Below are positions 11,494 through 23,119 of a stretch of 64,000 nucleotides of DNA, one piece after another. The notes beneath the pieces were generated by a model. It was not told where the DNA came from. It searched no databases and saw only the letters and a program-made list of their open reading frames with translations. The stretch is from Nephrocerus scutellatus. Taxonomy: Eukaryota; Arthropoda; Insecta; Diptera; Pipunculidae. Each line of letters opens with the position of its first letter. The first letter of the stretch is position 1. Position numbers and translations under genes: made by a program. The stretch spans positions 105,999,908-106,063,907 of the forward strand of contig OX352763.1 in assembly GCA_947095585.1 (NCBI GenBank), given 5' to 3'.

Positions 11494-12352
11494 TTGGCTA
11501 GTAGAGTTGGGTCGTTCCGGACCTATATAGTTCCTGGAACTATGTCCTCTGTCGGAAACGTTTCCTATCTTTCCGAAAACTGAACCATAGCATATCCATA
11601 TAGTTCCGAGTGCACAGAACGTATCAACGTCGTAAACGAATGAAACGAAAGAAAAGAAACATATGTCTTTCTTTTTTTGGACGGAAACTACAATGAACAT
11701 GGTGAAATAAACGCTATAATGGAATCGAACACAATGCTGTGTAGAAGCACTGTAGCAATAGAACGAGTAGAAATTTAAAACTCATGCAAACTCCATACAT
11801 CGAGCACAATGGGTTGCTGTAGCAGTAGCAGTAGTAATAGTTGGTTATATTTTAACTCGTACTAGAGCTACTGCTACACATTGTGTTTCAGTAGTAAAAG
11901 AGTAGCAACATATAAATTTTTCAATCTAATAAGGACATTAAAATATTTAATTAATATGAATATGAATGAAAAGAGGAACGGAATTTACTTTTGTTAACTT
12001 TATGGTTTTTATTTTTTGTTATTTTCTTAATCTGAAGAAAACTTGTATTCTGTTCTGTTTTGTTAATGAAATATATAAATTTTTTGTTATTGTTTTTTCA
12101 GTTATTCAAAGCCTATTATTATTATTACTAACTTGATTAGTATCTATCTACCTATTTATTTACATATTTACAAGCCCTAAGCTCAACTGCTCAACCCTCA
12201 ACCTATCCCTATCAAAACTTTCTTTCCACGTAAATGTCCATGGAACTATATAGTTCCGCGGACATGTTTCCGGGAACTAGTTCCATAAAAAAAAGGAAAC
12301 GTTCCGTGTTCGTTCCACCATTGGAACTGTTTCGCGCAACTCTATTGGCTAG
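11494..12352. mobile_element. 843-bp non-autonomous hAT element with 8-bp target-site duplication
   Basis: The element spans 11502-12344 and is flanked on both sides by TTGGCTAG (11494-11501 and 12345-12352). It begins TAGAGTTG and ends CAACTCTA, an exact 8-bp inverted repeat of hAT type. Subterminal motifs CTATATAGTTCC and GTTCCGGAAC-like sequences occur near both ends. The interior has no transposase. Host sequence rejoins across the site as CCCTTTATTGGCTAG then TGCAACGC. Confidence 0.88.
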
Positions 12353-12369
12353 TGCAACGCATCACACAT

Positions 12370-13000
12370 ACATTTTATTAAAACCAAGTAAGGTAAGTTA
12401 TGATCTCATTTTCCTTTCTGTTCTTATAACTGACGCGTTTTCAGTGCCAATGGGTATCTTCTGATGACTTAAGCAGTTTATCAAATTAAAAACAATGCCT
12501 TCTGTATCGCTGCTTTTCAATAATTTTAGTGCTAAAAATGCTATAACTAGTGCAGTTTTTGAGGAGCTAAAGTACCTAACTATTATTCCCAAGAATTTGT
12601 TGACGTTAGCATCACTTGATTCGTTGATAAAAAGACTATATTTATGTGAATTATTTATCTCATTTACATTTAGATCTTTAAAATAAGGAGCCAACACTTC
12701 GTTGATTATTTTAGTACACTTAGTTGGATATAATTTGAGCAGAGCTGCTTTAAGACCACGAAAGTCTTTTTTACGAAATTCACTAAGCTGATCAAATAAT
12801 ATCTATATTTGTTTTTCAAAAAGAGAGCAAGCATACCTTCTGTCCGCTTAATCGAAAGGTCTTTAATTTTCCTATGGAACTGGATAACTTTTTCTGCGTG
12901 TCACATGTTGAGCAGTCACCAAGCCTTGCATACATTTGGATATGAGAAAACGAACAAAAGGCTTTTGTTGGATCATGAGCAACAGCACATTTCTTTCATT
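12370..13000 (-). pseudogene. hAT-type transposase relic
   Basis: On the reverse strand, HAEKVIQFHRKIKDLSIKRT, then AALLKLYPTKCTKIINEV, then LAPYFKDLNVNEI, YSLFINESSDAN and GIIVRYFSSSK follow one another. The D-E-S-(S/T)-D block after an LAPYF segment is typical of hAT transposases of the type seen in many insects. Stops interrupt the upstream part, and the C-terminal catalytic region and dimerisation domain are missing. It lies just outside the 843-bp hAT element and is not part of it. Confidence 0.75.
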
Positions 13001-13059
13001 TTCACATTTTCTTTCTAAGTAAAAGATTCTTATTTCAATTAACTTTATTACCTACATAG

Positions 13060-13330
13060 ATTAATAGTATATTATACAACGAGCACGATAAGCACTCTTC
13101 AGCGAGTATTGTACGCTATTTTCCACACGACCAAAACAATCTCTCTGCTAAGCTGCTCATGCGCAATGCAAAACTACTGTGGGAATGTGTGTTCGCTGAG
13201 ACTGCAGTAAATGAAAGTATTTTCTATGTTAAAAAATTAGTGTGGATAATGCCTACTTTCGAGGGTAGATTATAGCCTAGGAAACAGTCACTTTCGTCTA
13301 TTGTCGTGTGAAAAAGTATTATATAAGCTA
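13060..13330. repeat. dispersed repeat shared with 63095-63190
   Basis: Blocks TAGTATATTA, ACGATAAGCAC, TTCAGCGAGTA, TGTACGCT and CACACGACCAAAACA occur in the same order at 63100-63190. A reversed GTCGTGTGAAAAA near 13302 could be the other end of a small inverted-repeat element. The stretch 13330-13600 shows nothing recognisable. Confidence 0.5.
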
Positions 13331-13599
13331 AACATTGCAAATAACAATAATTATTACTTACCTAAGAAAATGTCAATTTATTATTTAGCTCAGTGACAAA
13401 AGTGGAGCGTCTTATGTGCACACGTTCATGGGAATGAAAGTCCTGTCCAGCAAGGCGGTTGATTTGGTTGGAGTTGGAAGGTTAAATTGCACCGAAAATT
13501 CGAAATGTCATGTCAGGCATGATACATTACTTGGACCATAATATTAAGAAGAAATAGAATATAACTCTAGTAAATTGGAAATTTGTCACTAACTGAGTT

Positions 13600-14560
13600 A
13601 AAATTTTACTATTTGTAGTGACGGCAACACTGGCCCCCAACAGCCTAACACGCAGGGACGACAGCACACACAACCTGTCGGAATGTGTCTCATTACATAA
13701 AAAAAAGAGAAAAATTCCAATTGGACAACTTTTGCAATGGGAATGGGAACCAAACGATCGATCATGTACCAATGTGTCGAAATGAGAGTATTTATTGCAA
13801 CATGTATGTCGTTGTTGTTGTTGTTGTTGGATTGCTGTTTGACATTCATAAGAAATGCATCACTGGCAGAGCAACATAATGAGAAAGTGCTTCTTATGAT
13901 GCAGCGACAATGCAATGCAATGGCAAATGGCGGCAGTCCCAGCCACCCAACTCGTTGTTGCCTAATTGAAATAATCAAAGCGGGGCTGTCTCTTTCGCTA
14001 ACGCGTTCCCTCAACCAATCTTTTGATTCAAGAAAAATGCTAATGATATTTTTTATGACCAGATCATAATATTAATATTATTTTCATCGTCATCATCATT
14101 CTCATCATCCTCATCATCATTATTATCATAGCATGGGAGCGGCGGCGGTGCATTTAAAAACATTTTATTGTCGCTTTAAGATGATAATATCCTTCTTCTT
14201 GATCGAATGGCCATTTTCTTCGTTTGGCTTTGCACTGTGTTCGAAGTCATGCTGTTTGTTGGCGGCGACAGCCTTGGCGGCGGCGGCGGTGGCGGTGGCG
14301 GCAGTGAGTTCGATATATATATATAATGAGCTCTCAACAACAAGGATAATAAAAATTTATTGATCAATAATTCCGAACAATAAAAGCAACAACAAAACAA
14401 ACAGAACAGAGGAGACGGGAATAAAAGTCCATTTCAAGAAAAGTCAAGAGAATGATGCTTACTTCGTTCACACCATGGTCATGACATGAGGAGAAAGAGG
14501 ATGGTCGTCGATGGATGACAACGAAAAAGAGTTGAATTATAGGGATGTACAGGGGAGACC
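13600..14560. promoter_or_regulatory. unique intronic island, candidate cis-regulatory DNA
   Basis: No matches to the repeats in the window, with CAT, GTT and GGC triplet runs (for example 14262-14300, GGCGGCGGCGG). Overlapping frames on both strands here reflect triplet runs. Regulatory role is inferred. The stretch 14560-14800 is AT-rich with nothing recognised. Confidence 0.33.
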
Positions 14561-14799
14561 AATATACCAACCTTCTGACTGGCACCTACTGAACTTCAGT
14601 CCATCAAAAATTATTATTTTATCACTTTGTTTGTGGAAGAGAAGGTTTTTCAAGGAACTTTTTTAAAATAGAAGGGTTTTCAAGGAAGTTTTCAAATAAT
14701 TTTTAATAACCGATGTCAGATGACACTGCGATAAAATTTTCAGCGAGAACTTCCCTAAAAAATGGGTAATGCCTTTCAAGTTAATTCAGAATGACAAAG

Positions 14800-15790
14800 C
14801 AATATCTCAGCGACTGTATCCAGGCACCGTCGCAGAGGGGAGCCAAATGCTATCCAAGACAAACAAGATCAACATTATGATATATATATATATAGTTGGG
14901 TTGGTGTGATAATCTGAGAAAAACCACACCAGAGCACTCAGACCTTCGGTCCATTGTACTCGTTCCCAGTAAGTTGACTTTTCAAACCTGTTCGTTACTT
15001 TAAGATAGCGAGGGATTTGTTCTAGTATCAACGACCGAAGTTCTTCGATCGTAAATATATATCCCTTCCAAAATCGTTCCTCCAGGCAAGACATACATAT
15101 TGGATCCAATATAAGGCTCAACTTGAACATATAACTTCCAGTCGGGTTATGTCCTGTAAGTAAAGCCACCATGCTCCGACAGTTCCTTCTGGATATTCCC
15201 AAAATGAACTTAGCGGTGTTTTTGTTCGGCCTATCCACAAAGAGTTTGGTTGTTCTACATGTATTTATGGAGTGCCAACGTTGTTCCTGTTCAGCTTTCA
15301 TAAAAGCCTAACATTGGTTCCGGACCAGTAGGAGTATCGGAAGAATCACTTCTTGCAAGTGCATCAGCAAATTCATTTTCTTTTATGCCTGTATGTCCCA
15401 GAACCCTCATAAGAGTGACGGAATTCCATCTTGATATAGAGTTTAGTCTTCTCTAACATTCTAGAACAATCTTCGAATTGACACAAGGTGATTCCAGTGC
15501 TAGTAGAGCTAATGCCTCCTTAGAATTCTTATCTAAGAACCATCCTGCACCAGTTCCTTCATCGGTAAGAGCACCGTCAGTGTATAATATGGGTTCGAAT
15601 TCCTTAAGAATCTCAGTTTAATTTTTCCAACTGTTATCCTGTTATGGTATCGAACCTTTATATCCTCTTTTGAACATAAGAAGTGGTACAGAGGCATCAG
15701 AAGCGTAGGAATTCTTTCCGAAACCATATATATCCAGAAGTGGCGCAGCTTTAGCAGCTTATTGAGAGCATCTGTCATTTCTCATTGCAT
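14800..15790 (-). pseudogene. I/R1-like LINE, C-terminal fragment (family C)
   Basis: The reverse strand encodes RRNCRSMVALLTGHNPTGSY, LILDPICMSCLEE, and FTIEELRSLILEQIPRYLK. The C-x2-C like tail after a TGH motif is the end of RNase H-bearing I/R1/LOA-type elements. The same tail occurs on the + strand near 26900-27050. A poorly preserved upstream part reaches about 15790, with frameshifts. Confidence 0.75.
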
Positions 15791-15833
15791 TTTACAAGTA
15801 TCAAGTTATCCACTTGCTTGAGCCGATACTGAT

Positions 15834-17545
15834 TATTATTATTATTATTATTATTGGTGGGCTGGTAAGCCTTGTGCACTGCGACCTTAAGGTCTATTGT
15901 GCGTCCCAGATGAATGAATATGTCTGCCAATGCCAATATGTCTGCCAGGTAGATAGGTCCGGCATTCTGTCATAGAACTGTGTAAGCCTTGATGTATTGA
16001 AGTCTTTTTCGGGTGAGGGCATCACTTATAAAAAGTATGTGTTCTGGCGTTTCCTCTGCCTCGCCGCAAAAGCGTTAGCGATCTGTTTGGGATTTCCCCA
16101 TTTTTGTTAAGTGGCCATTAAATGGGCCATGTCCCGTCATGTAACAGACAAGGAATCTGAGTATTTGCTGGTTTAACTTGATTGCTTTGTTTATATCTTT
16201 AATGTTGTATTTGAGAAGCTTTTTGGTTTGTTCCATCGAAGTTGATGATTCCCATTTAGCCTCGATGGCGTTATTTGCCCACTCTTTTATCTTATTTTTG
16301 AAGTGGCTATTGCTGAAGGCAATGCTTGGCTCGGGGCCAGTGAAGGTCTCTTCCGCGCCTGCTCTTGCGCAGAGGTCTGTTGTCTCGTTCTCATAAATGC
16401 CTGAGTGGTCTGGAGACCACATCAGGATGACCTTGTTGGTTTTTGCCACTTCGTTTAAGTGGCAGTAGCAGCTCCACGTTGTTTTTGAATTGTTTGAATT
16501 GAAAACTGGGCCTTTAAGCGCTTGCAGAGCGGTCTGGCTATCGGAAATCATATACATCTCGGTTCTTCTATATTTTCCCCTTATGCATTCTAGTGTGCAG
16601 GCTTCTAATGTTATTGTTCCTGCATGGAAAACGGTTGGGGATTTTCCTAGGGGTATTCGTAATGTGAGTCTGGGTCCGAATACCCCTGCCCCTGTTCCTG
16701 AATTTGTTTTGGATCCGTCTGTGTACCAGATGGATGCATGATTGGGGAAGTTATTTATGAGATTTTCAACTTGATTTCGGTCTGGTACTCTTAGTGAGAA
16801 GTTCCTTTGGAAATTAGTTGTTTTTATCATTAAATCTGAATGGAGGACAATTTCGCTTTCCAAATTGATTTTGGAGATGATGCTTATATGTCCTGGTCTA
16901 TTGACTTTGAGTTGGTTAGTTACCTTGATTGAAATGGTTCTTGCACCCGCTTAGCTTTTTATGTCTAAGTGAAGAGTCCTAGTAGTTTTTCTAGTGCTGC
17001 TGTTGGGCGAGTTTAGATAGCTCCTGTTACATTAAGACATATTAATATTTGAATTTTACTGAGTTTTGAGCGTGTTTTCCATTGCTCTGTTTTTCGCCAC
17101 CAAATCAGGGCTGCATATGTGAGCCTGGGTCTGATAATGCTTTGGTATAGCCATAGAGTAACTTGCGGGCTTACTCCCCACGTTTTTCCGAACATGCGTT
17201 GGCAAGTGAAGTAAGTTTTGTTAGCTTTGTTGGTGATGTATGATATACGATAGTTCCATGTTAGTTTTTGGTCAAACATGACATCCAGGTATTTGGCTTC
17301 AGGCATTATTTGGAGTATTTTGCCTTCTAATCTTAGTGCGGGAAGGGTTATTCTATTTCTTTTTGTGAAAACGGTGCATACTATTTTGTCTAGGCTGACA
17401 CTTAGGTCTACCTCCCGGCACCATTCGTTTACTATTTTAAGAGCTAATTGTAAGCGTTCTGTTATCGTTCTTTCGAATTTACCACGAACCATTAGGACTA
17501 GATCATCCGCATAGCCAATACTGATAAATAGACAACAAGTCCAGT
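15834..17545 (-). pseudogene. I-clade LINE with RNase H and TAA-repeat tail (family C)
   Basis: From 17545 down, the reverse strand encodes ISIGYADDLVLMVRGKFERT (catalytic YADD), a post-RT segment with PEAKYLDVMFDQKLTWN, and IRPRLTYAALIWW. A second frame, 16863-16075, is 262 residues long and carries an RNase H domain: YTDGS (Asp 49), ITLEA (Glu 87), MISDSQTAL (Asp 108) and HSGIYENETTD (Asp 163), so the four acidic residues are all present. A tail RFCGEAEETPEHI follows. The 3' end is at a TAA repeat (15831-15856 on the complement), as in I-type elements. Frameshifts and a missing 5' half make it inactive. Confidence 0.85.
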
Positions 17546-17559
17546 TCTTTAATAAGGTA

Positions 17560-18025
17560 CTGAGCTTGGGTTTTACTCTGCTGAATGAAACTTAATCGTG
17601 GAATTTGCACATTAGCGGTGTTATCTGTCGGATTTGCTCAATCTTACATAAGCTCTAGCTGGTAAAAGATATCTTTTCAGTCCAGATGAAGACAAAGCTG
17701 ATTCAATTGTTGGTGATGCCGCTCTTCAACTATGGTATTGAATTATATTCTGGTAGTACTATGGGCAACCTACAGCGTCTAAGCTCTAAAGGTTGGTTTG
17801 AATTCGTTTGTGCAGTTTATTTATTCCCTAAGACTATATGACTATATATCTCAGCTCTATCTTTTCGTTTCCTGTGGGATTGCATTGAGAATTGTCCTTC
17901 TTCTATTTATAATTATCAATGAGCAACAACCTGTTTATTTATACGATAATTTAGAATTTGTAATTTCCAAAGCCGTACTCGTCTATCAAAACCAAAAAGA
18001 TACAGACGAAATAATTAAGTTGTGA
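17560..18025 (+). pseudogene. CR1/jockey-like LINE C-terminal fragment
   Basis: The + strand encodes KTKLIQLLVMPLFNYGIELY, SGSTMGNLQR, FVQFIYSLRLYDYIS, and EQQPVYLYDNLEFV, the order found after the reverse transcriptase in CR1/jockey-type elements. Frameshifts separate the parts. It sits head to head with the I-clade element on the other strand. Confidence 0.7.
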
Positions 18026-18079
18026 CTCTTTGATGTAAACCAGCAGAAGAATAACTTGCAGTGATCAAATAAGTCGCGT

Positions 18080-19060
18080 TAATACTAAAACTAATTAGAG
18101 AAATATTTAGTCGCATGCACTGTGGGAATCACCAAATATGGAAGTGGAAGTGGATTTGGTCCATGAATCATGAACAAGTCGTATAAAGTGATGTGAGTGA
18201 CTTCTCTGTATGTACTCTCCTCACAAGACGGACGGACGGACGGACGGACGGACGGGACCACCAACAGTGAACAAGTAATGTAGAAAACGCTCTCTTTCTC
18301 TCTCTATCTATCTCTTGTCTTATATCGACTTGCTTAGTATCAGAAATGCAACAATCTCTACATTGCAATGTTTGAAAGTTTCGCTGAATCACGAAAGATC
18401 ATCTGTCCTTCCGTCCGTCTGTCTGTTCGCTGACTTCGCGTATGGTGAGGTGAATATTATTTATGATTTGTCATTTCGCTGCCTGTGTCAGACGCAACTC
18501 GCACCGTATGTAGATTTGCGCTTATTACAAATAAAATTTCTTCTTCGTTCTTCTTTCTTGATTTTATTCATAATGTTATGCAGTGTCAATGGCGACGCCC
18601 ATGCTCCATGTCCTGACCATCTAACGACCCACCACGAGAGTTGTATGTTATATAAACCTACACGCGCTTTTCAATCTTTAGCTGGCTGGTCGTCTTTGTG
18701 CGTGTGCTGCTGCTGTCCTGAAGAAGTTCCCTGCTGTGATGTGATGTGCTGCTCTGTCGTTATTTCTTGGTTCGCACTTCTTCGATATGCAGTTGTTGAT
18801 AAATAATTACGTGCGGTTGTCACCAGGTTGTGTCGTCACACATTGCCAATCCATGTGAATGATGTGATGAACATATGGGCGGTGGTGGTGGAGAATCGCG
18901 TTGTGTTTCTCATTCCTCTGAGTGGGAATATCGCAGATCGTTGTTTTTGTGCTGTCAACAGATCGAATGATCAACAGCGGGACAGATGACATCAAGTTGG
19001 TCAAGTTACAAGAAAGTAAGGTCGACACAGCTGCTTATTGGAGGTGCCATTTTGTTTGTC
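18080..19060. promoter_or_regulatory. unique intronic island, candidate cis-regulatory DNA
   Basis: No repeat matches within the window. It contains a GGAC microsatellite at 18228-18255 (about seven units). A frame at 18315-18806 lacks any domain I recognise. Regulatory function is inference. Confidence 0.3.
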
Positions 19061-19134
19061 ATTTAAAAAAAGGAAGCTCAGGTGAATTTCACCTGACCAC
19101 TTTGCATTCGATGGCGGGTCAAATTCCTTACTGA

Positions 19135-20260
19135 AATTTGATTTCCTTAAAACTAAAAAGAATATTAGTTTGGGGATTTCGTAGCTTAGGAATTTTGGGA
19201 TTTTGTTTTTAGGGATTGTGAGAGTCCCCCATTCAAATGTCCCACACGGAAACGAAAGCAGGACTGTGTTGTAGTTGGAGATTTTGTAGCTTTAGGGATT
19301 TTGTTTTTTTTTGGGATTGTGAGAGTCCTCCACAAAATGTACCACACGGAAACGATAGCATGGGTGAAATGCACTGAGATGAGCTTTGGGATTTTGTAGT
19401 TGGGGATTTTGTAGCTATGGGGATTTCGTTTTTAGGGATTATGAGGGTCTTCTATTCAAATTTCCCACACGGAAACGATAGCATGAGTGAAATGCACTAA
19501 CCAGAGTTTTGGGATTTTGTATTTGGGGATTTTGTAGCCCTGGGGATTTTGTTTTTAGAGATATTCTGACGGTCTTCTATTCAAATATCACACACGGAAA
19601 CGATAGCATGAATGCACTAAACAGAGATTTGGGATTTTGTAGTTGGGGACTATGTAGCTTTGAAGATTTTGTTTTTGGGGATTTCGAGCCTCTCCCATTT
19701 AAATGTCCCATACGGAAATGATAGCACAGTTTTGGGATTTTGTAGTTGAGTATTTTTTAGCTCTGGGAATTTTTTTTTGTGGGATTTCAAGAGTCGTCCA
19801 TTCGTAGAGGGATTGCAAGACTGGAATGCACTAAGCACAGTTTGGGATTTTGTAGCTATGGGGATTGTGTTTTTGTGGATTTCGAGAGTCTTATATTCAA
19901 ATATCCTACACGGAAACTATAGCAGGACTGAAATGCACTTAGCGGAATTTTGGGATTTTGTAGTTGGGGATTTTGTAGCTCTGGTGATTTTGTAGCTCTG
20001 GGAATTCTGATTTTGGGGATTTCAAGAGTCTTTTATTCAAATGCCCCACACGGAAACGATAGCACGACTGAAATGCTCCAACCAGAGTTTTTAGATTTTG
20101 TAGTTTGGGATTTTGTAGCTTTGGAGATTATTTTTTTGGTGATTGTGAGCCTCATCCATTCATATACAAATACGAAAGCAAGAGTGAAATGTGATAAAAC
20201 GGTTTGGATATTTTGATTTGGGTATATTGTGTTTGGGGATTTTGTGTTTTTATATTTTGT
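19135..20260. repeat. tandem repeat, about 120-bp unit, about nine copies
   Basis: Each unit has a GT-rich part made of a sub-repeat GGGATTTTGTAG, then GAGAGTCTTCTATTCAAAT, then a strongly kept block CACACGGAAACGATAGCA, then TGAAATGCACTAA. The block starts near 19243, 19343, 19466, 19591, 19711, 19908, 20046 and 20171, plus one degenerate unit near 19800. Open frames across it are repeat artefacts. Confidence 0.88.
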
Positions 20261-20264
20261 TTGT

Positions 20265-21015
20265 TCAGCAACAAGATCCCTCCATCTGTTGTCCGCAAGG
20301 GGCACGTACAAGTGTTCTGAGACCTAGCTTCCCCCAACACAGTTGACCTCTATGTTATTTTTGGTCTTCCAACACACCTTGCACTCTGAGGATTCCAATC
20401 AAAAGATTGATTTCGCGATGTTATCGTATGGTTTCCTTAACGTGTGGCCAATCCAACGTCATTTTCGTTGCATGATGTCTGCATCCGCTTTTTTCTGACG
20501 GGTCCTATTCCACAACTCGACGTTTGATATGGTTTGTGGACAACAGATCTTCAGAATGTACCTCAGACACCGATTAACAAAAGCTTGTAACCTGTTCGAG
20601 ATATTAGCAGAGCGTTTCAATGTTTCACAGGCGAATTTACGTTGGATTCAAAAAATCTCAACTTGGTGCGTAGTGATATTTTACTGGAACTCCCTACAGG
20701 AAAGAGGGCTCCAAATTCAGAACGAGATTTATTTATTCTGATGTTCACATACAGATCTGTTCCACCATTAATTGCTATGCAACTGCCCAGATAATTGAGC
20801 TGTGTGACTTCCTATAGAGTAAGGGGGCTATAGAGCCCCCTGCCTCAGAATAATCTGCTGTTGTATGTTTTGGCCTGTGTGCATTATTTTAACATATCCG
20901 TTAACTTGTATAGTGATTGACGCATTTGAATCAAGCCAGTAGTGCTATTTGCCAGGAGACAGATATCATCGGCATAGTCTATGTGGCTCAGCTTATCAAA
21001 CGGTCTCCATTAGAT
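20265..21015 (-). pseudogene. RTE-like LINE, reverse-transcriptase C-terminal half
   Basis: The reverse strand encodes DKLSHIDYADDICLLANSTT (catalytic YADD), QLNYLGSCIAINGG, a VGRPKITWRRTV segment and, at the end, VPLADNRWRDLVA. This order (YADD, YLGS, GRPxxTWRR, RWRDLV) is that of RTE-type elements. Stops and frame changes are frequent. The same lineage lies at 27165-28495, where the WRR region is also present. Confidence 0.8.
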
Positions 21016-21379
21016 ACCATGCATCTCGTTTGACCCCACCGTTGCTGTCATTCAATTTGATGTACCTACCGAAAAGGTTGAGTTTTTCCATACTCTTAAC
21101 AACAAGAAATTGCGGTTAAGAGCAACTGGTGTATTTGTGATGCTATCAATCCCATAGCCTGCGAAATGAGATAATCTGCGTTTTCGATTAATTAACTAAT
21201 GACATACCAGCTGTCAACTCTAGGGACATGGCCAATCTGTTTGCTGTGCATTTATTACAGTTAGCTCGACTTCCATATTCTGCATTGCATCCGCCTGTAC
21301 CTTTGAGTATTAAACACTCTATGGGACAGATTTACATTCGTACTCGTGCAGTTGTTATAGTTATAAGCGATCTCAACGC

Positions 21380-21670
21380 TTACAAATCCGCTGTTTAGTT
21401 TTGAAGAGGTCTTCTTCCAAGCTGGCATTACCATTGCGAAAGCTTTTCCATCTATCGTATCCTTCTCGACTCTTCCTGAGAAGTTGGAAAACAGCCTTTG
21501 CAGGGCCAATACCAGAAAAGGCGACCCGTCGTCTCGTTTTTCGTACCGACACACAGCACTTACATCCATTCTTTCCAAGGTCATGGAAACGCCGATTAAC
21601 TATCACCCAGCTCATGAAATATCTTCAAACTCACGGAATCCTTATTGACCGGTAGTACTTATTTCGTGGG
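21380..21670 (+). pseudogene. family A LINE reverse-transcriptase fragment
   Basis: The + strand encodes SKLALPLRKLFHLSYPSRLF, FAGPIPEKATRR, and RSWKRRLTITQLMKYLQTHG. The segment 61750-61975 encodes the same order. This is the region before the catalytic site in jockey/CR1-type elements. It is broken by frameshifts. Confidence 0.7.
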
Positions 21671-22094
21671 CAACGTTCCACTCATGATTTGATGGCATAC
21701 CTTAACGAACAAGAAGTGTCATTTGATTTACGTGGATACCTCCATTGAATGGTTTACCCCACGGTCCTCTTCGGACTTGTATTCGTTATATGACAATCAG
21801 CGTCCATCATAGACTGATGTGCCAGTATTAACTCAATGGTTAGAGCAGGACCTATCTTAAATCCCTGCCGATCTTTGGTTTTTCGACAACCGGTTGATCT
21901 ATACAACTCCACAGAGAGCACATCATCGCATCGGTAACATCGGGAAGGATACTGATGAACCAAAGATATTTGGTAACATATCAGGCCTTCCACTGATGTT
22001 ACCATGCTAGCGCTCTACCCGCTTTTGGGTTGTAAACCACCAGCCACTACGTAGGCCAAAGCCAGAATAAACTGGACCTCAACGAAAGGTTGGC

Positions 22095-22340
22095 CCAGAC
22101 TCAGTCAAACCTCCAAGGAGATTAAACCTTATCTGTGGGCAGCCAATCCCCGTAGTACCAACGCGACCTTGGTGAGATCTGCCATCAAGGGACTCAGCTC
22201 TTTCAGAATGAGTGCCTGGGCGATTGCAAAAGCAGACCCTGGCAGCACGTTCGTCCGGAACCTCGTATCCTATCATTTGACACTAGGATATCAGCTCTAA
22301 TATCCTAGGCCGCCTGGGATAGAAACTATCCCAGGCACAA
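22095..22340. repeat. dispersed segment shared with 6095-6215
   Basis: TGCCTGGGCGATTGCAAAAG, CAGACCCTGGCAGCACG and TCCGGAACCT match the segment near 6.1 kb at about 85 percent by eye. The region from 21670 to 22095 has no identified coding content. Confidence 0.5.
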
Positions 22341-22489
22341 CGCAACGCTATTGTATGGTAGGAGCGCTTCATGCTTAAAAACAGCGCCCATTCTGACATT
22401 TTTTAAAGAAGCCCCCTGCCACTATAATCTACCGAGTATGACCAAGTATCAAACTTATAATAACCAGATAGCAAAGCTGTTGCTCTCGA

Positions 22490-22730
22490 TATATGCTAGA
22501 TATTTGGCAGAGTTTTGCTTCAAGCCCTTTGTCAAAAATGCGTGCTTATGGAGTCGATGAAGAACTGCTTCATTGGATAAGAAGCTATTTTGGACCGCTC
22601 AATTCAAGTTGTATTGGACTGGCGTTCCACAGGGCTCTATTTAGTCCCCCACACTCTTTCTCATTTTTATCTCTTGTCCATTACTTCTAATCATTCATTT
22701 TTTCGCTGATGACGTTTTGGGCTGAGAAAC
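22490..22730 (+). pseudogene. family A LINE reverse-transcriptase fragment
   Basis: Encodes KMRAYGVDEELLHWIRSYF, then in shifted frames DWRSTGLYLVPHTLSHFYL (a remnant of the PQGSxLSPTLFLIF motif) and FFADDV-like sequence (TTCGCTGATGACGTT near 22706). It matches 62140-62320. It is probably the continuation of the fragment at 21.4 kb after a deletion and insertion. Confidence 0.65.
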
Positions 22731-22824
22731 GTCCCTCCGCTTCTCATTAAAATTAAAATGTTTTCAGCGCATTTCCGTCAGTAGCTAGTTATTTCGAAAT
22801 CAGAGCAACCTTTTTGCGGATTTT

Positions 22825-22990
22825 TCTTATCACCATATTTGGCTCTACAATCAGGGTCCCGTTCTGGCCTCCCGAAAAAAAAAATCTCTCCAACGGTCTA
22901 GATTTCAAGCCTACGTCATCCAGTTGGTTTCCTCAAAAACCTGCAGTTACAACGGTTCTTCCGTTCTTCTGCGACAGGTGATGTAAAGAT
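22825..22990 (-). mobile_element. RTE-like family B LINE, 3' end
   Basis: The reverse complement contains AACTGGATGACGTAG, CGGGAGGCCAGAACGGGACC and GTAGAGCCAAATATG, matching the 3' ends at 42845-42930 and 62845-62930. Only the last 160 or so bases are left. Confidence 0.8.
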
Positions 22991-23119
22991 AGATAGAGCG
23001 GTGATGTAAAAGTGTATAGGACCATAGGAAAAGTCTTGTTCTTTTCTATAAAATTATCGACCGACATTTAATTCGGCAGCTTTTCTCACTGCTGCGGTTT
23101 CAGACCTCCCCCTTAACCA

